Assembly: GCA_023474015.1 (NCBI GenBank)
Contig: JAMCYN010000042.1
Coordinates: 1 to 23,489 of the forward strand
DNA from: Armatimonadota bacterium
GTDB taxonomy: Bacteria > Armatimonadota > UBA5829
Direction of reading: 5' to 3'
DNA: 23,489 nt
The position numbers were made by a program, and so were the translations under genes. The notes beneath the pieces were generated by a model. That model was not told where the DNA came from. It searched no databases and saw only the letters and a program-made list of their open reading frames with translations. Of the stretch, positions 22,250 through 23,489 are shown in pieces; position 1 is the stretch's first letter, and each line of letters starts with the position of its first letter.

Positions 22250-23489
22250 CTACTCTGTTGACTCGGTCGCTTCGGATTCCTCCCTCGACAAGTCAGTGTC
22301 CTCCGAATAATCAGCCGTGACTTCTTCAACGACGATATTGGGCCGGTAGTCCGGGTAGAGGAGCATCATATCCCACTGGGTGATCCACGACTTGACATGT
22401 TCGCGGATGGAGCGCGAGGCGAGCGCCTCACGTTCACGCGCCGGGGGCGCATCCCAACCGAACGCCCGGCAATGAAGCTCCCGCACCCTTTCCTTGAGCT
22501 CAGCGAACTCCTCGCCGCGCGCCGAACGCAGTGCTTTGGAGCGCTTCAGCAGCTTCATCCCAGCCTCGGCGTCGCGGGCAAGCTCGACATCACCGGGCCT
22601 GCCTCGGTCGCGGAGCCATTCAGGAATCTCCGAGTCCCGCTTCTCGTTCTCGGCCGCCGTCCAGAAGTCGTCCGTGACCGAAAACACTGGCACAAGCCCC
22701 GATACCTTGAACTCCTTTGTCACTCCAGCCAGCCTGGCGACTTGTGCATACGACTTGGCCCGCTGAAGTTTGCTGTAGCGCAGCATCAGTTCGACCTCGT
22801 CTATCAATACCACCCAACCGTTGTATCCCGCAGCCTTGAACAGCCTCGGAAGGAACCTCCACAAGTGGGCGCCGAGCTCACGCTGGGGCATCGTTCGCAC
22901 CCGGTAATCGTGCTGCCTGCCGATCTCCTTCAAGGCGGACCGAATGGTGCTCACCTTCATCGGATAGCCGGACCACTCCCAGGCGATTTCGTCGAGAAAC
23001 TCCTCGCCCCCCGCCGGATGTTCGTCGATTATCTTCAACAGCGGAGCGATCCTGTCCCCAAGCGCGGCATCCTCGCAAGCCCACCTGAACAACATCGCGA
23101 ACCGCTCGGGATCGAACTTCTCGGCGAACAGGATCTCGGGCACGGCGCGCCCAGCGGTCTCCGAGACCGCGGCAGTCTCCGCCGCCGCTCGCACCAGCTT
23201 GAGCGGGTCGAAAAGCGGAGTCTCCTTGCTGATGACTATGTGGCTGCACACGAATTTCTGCTCGATTGCCACATGCCGCAAATACTCCAGCAGATGGCTC
23301 TTGCCTGATCCGAACCCGCCCGACAGCACCATCGACCTCGGCGACACATCGTCCGCCGCGCATTCCTGCATCTCCCAGAGCGTTTCCGTGAACTTCTGCG
23401 TCACATCGCCCTGAAACACCGGCAACTGCCGGACGGCGTCACGGTTCGGCACGCCCGACCGCAGCGCCTCGATTGCACGCCTCGCCATA
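22250..23489 (-). CDS. BREX-like (DUF2791-type) P-loop ATPase, start probably beyond the window edge
   Basis: At least 412 residues are encoded. An ATG at 23488 abuts the edge, but the opening 'ARRAIEALRSGVPNRDAVRQL' usually has a few residues before it in this family, so the true start may lie outside. Walker A is GGFGSGKS (57-64), Walker B 'WVVLIDE' (225-231) and a sensor-like segment 'VFSVTDDFW' (269-276). The overall order resembles the DUF2791/BrxD ATP-binding proteins of BREX-type phage-defence loci. The C-terminus is acidic (YSEDTDLSREE, then ESEATESTE). Downstream on the same strand are two toxin-antitoxin pairs, a 169-residue protein and a Snf2 helicase, a defence-island context. No BREX methylase or PglZ gene is in the window. 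Confidence 0.8.
   Translation of the reverse strand, partial: MARRAIEALRSGVPNRDAVRQLPVFQGDVTQKFTETLWEMQECAADDVSPRSMVLSGGFGSGKSHLLEYLRHVAIEQKFVCSHIVISKETPLFDPLKLVRAAAETAAVSETAGRAVPEILFAEKFDPERFAMLFRWACEDAALGDRIAPLLKIIDEHPAGGEEFLDEIAWEWSGYPMKVSTIRSALKEIGRQHDYRVRTMPQRELGAHLWRFLPRLFKAAGYNGWVVLIDEVELMLRYSKLQRAKSYAQVARLAGVTKEFKVSGLVPVFSVTDDFWTAAENEKRDSEIPEWLRDRGRPGDVELARDAEAGMKLLKRSKALRSARGEEFAELKERVRELHCRAFGWDAPPAREREALASRSIREHVKSWITQWDMMLLYPDYRPNIVVEEVTADYSEDTDLSREESEATESTE

Noticed and set aside
22397..23308. Long open frame (303 codons) on the plus strand across the ATPase gene
   Set aside because: It is opposite a protein with intact Walker motifs. No ribosome-binding site and no recognisable domain.

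Overview
The window reads as a chromosomal stretch of a moderately GC-rich, diderm (outer-membrane) bacterium. The outer-membrane call rests on an LptD-type beta-barrel gene, an LptF/LptG-type permease and an FtsE-FtsX-EnvC-type division module. Gene content (class II ribonucleotide reductase with NrdR, RbsABC-type transporter, many short interspersed repeats) is not that of a typical proteobacterium. Armatimonadota or a similar little-cultured phylum is my best guess, but that is inference and not proven by the sequence. No rRNA, tRNA or CRISPR array was seen.

Layout. 1-3654 (minus strand): cell-envelope genes, a partial lptD-like barrel gene and an lptF/lptG-like permease, with a small unrecognised gene on the plus strand between them. 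3738-6490 (plus): ftsE, ftsX and a secreted M23 peptidase with a coiled coil, a probable operon for septal peptidoglycan hydrolysis. 6491-7870: a secreted protein with a secretin-type N-terminal (STN-like) domain, flanked by two copies of one palindromic repeat family. 7871-10052: a small protein resembling the N-terminal part of cyanophycin synthetase, convergent with a large protein of unknown function. 10307-13193: an NrdR-controlled dNTP synthesis operon (nrdR, nrdJ) with a clear promoter and two NrdR boxes at the canonical spacing. 13519-18116: a ribose-type ABC importer with two tandem lipoprotein binding proteins, the second broken by a frameshift, followed by the two-domain ATPase and the permease.

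18164-23489 (minus) looks like a defence-type island. From right to left it holds a BREX-like (DUF2791-type) P-loop ATPase cut by the window edge, a Phd/RelE toxin-antitoxin pair, a duplicated remnant of the ATPase C-terminus, an antitoxin/PIN pair, an unrecognised 169-residue protein, and a Snf2 helicase with a C-terminal Mrr-like nuclease-fold domain that seems to have lost its catalytic lysine. This ATPase + small protein + Snf2/Mrr-like set, interrupted by two toxin-antitoxin modules, is the best candidate for an under-described system here.

A second theme is intergenic structure. Three gene junctions carry near-palindromic arrays of 7-nt words, each with a different word but the same design, and two copies of a ~93-bp palindrome with a conserved loop flank one gene.
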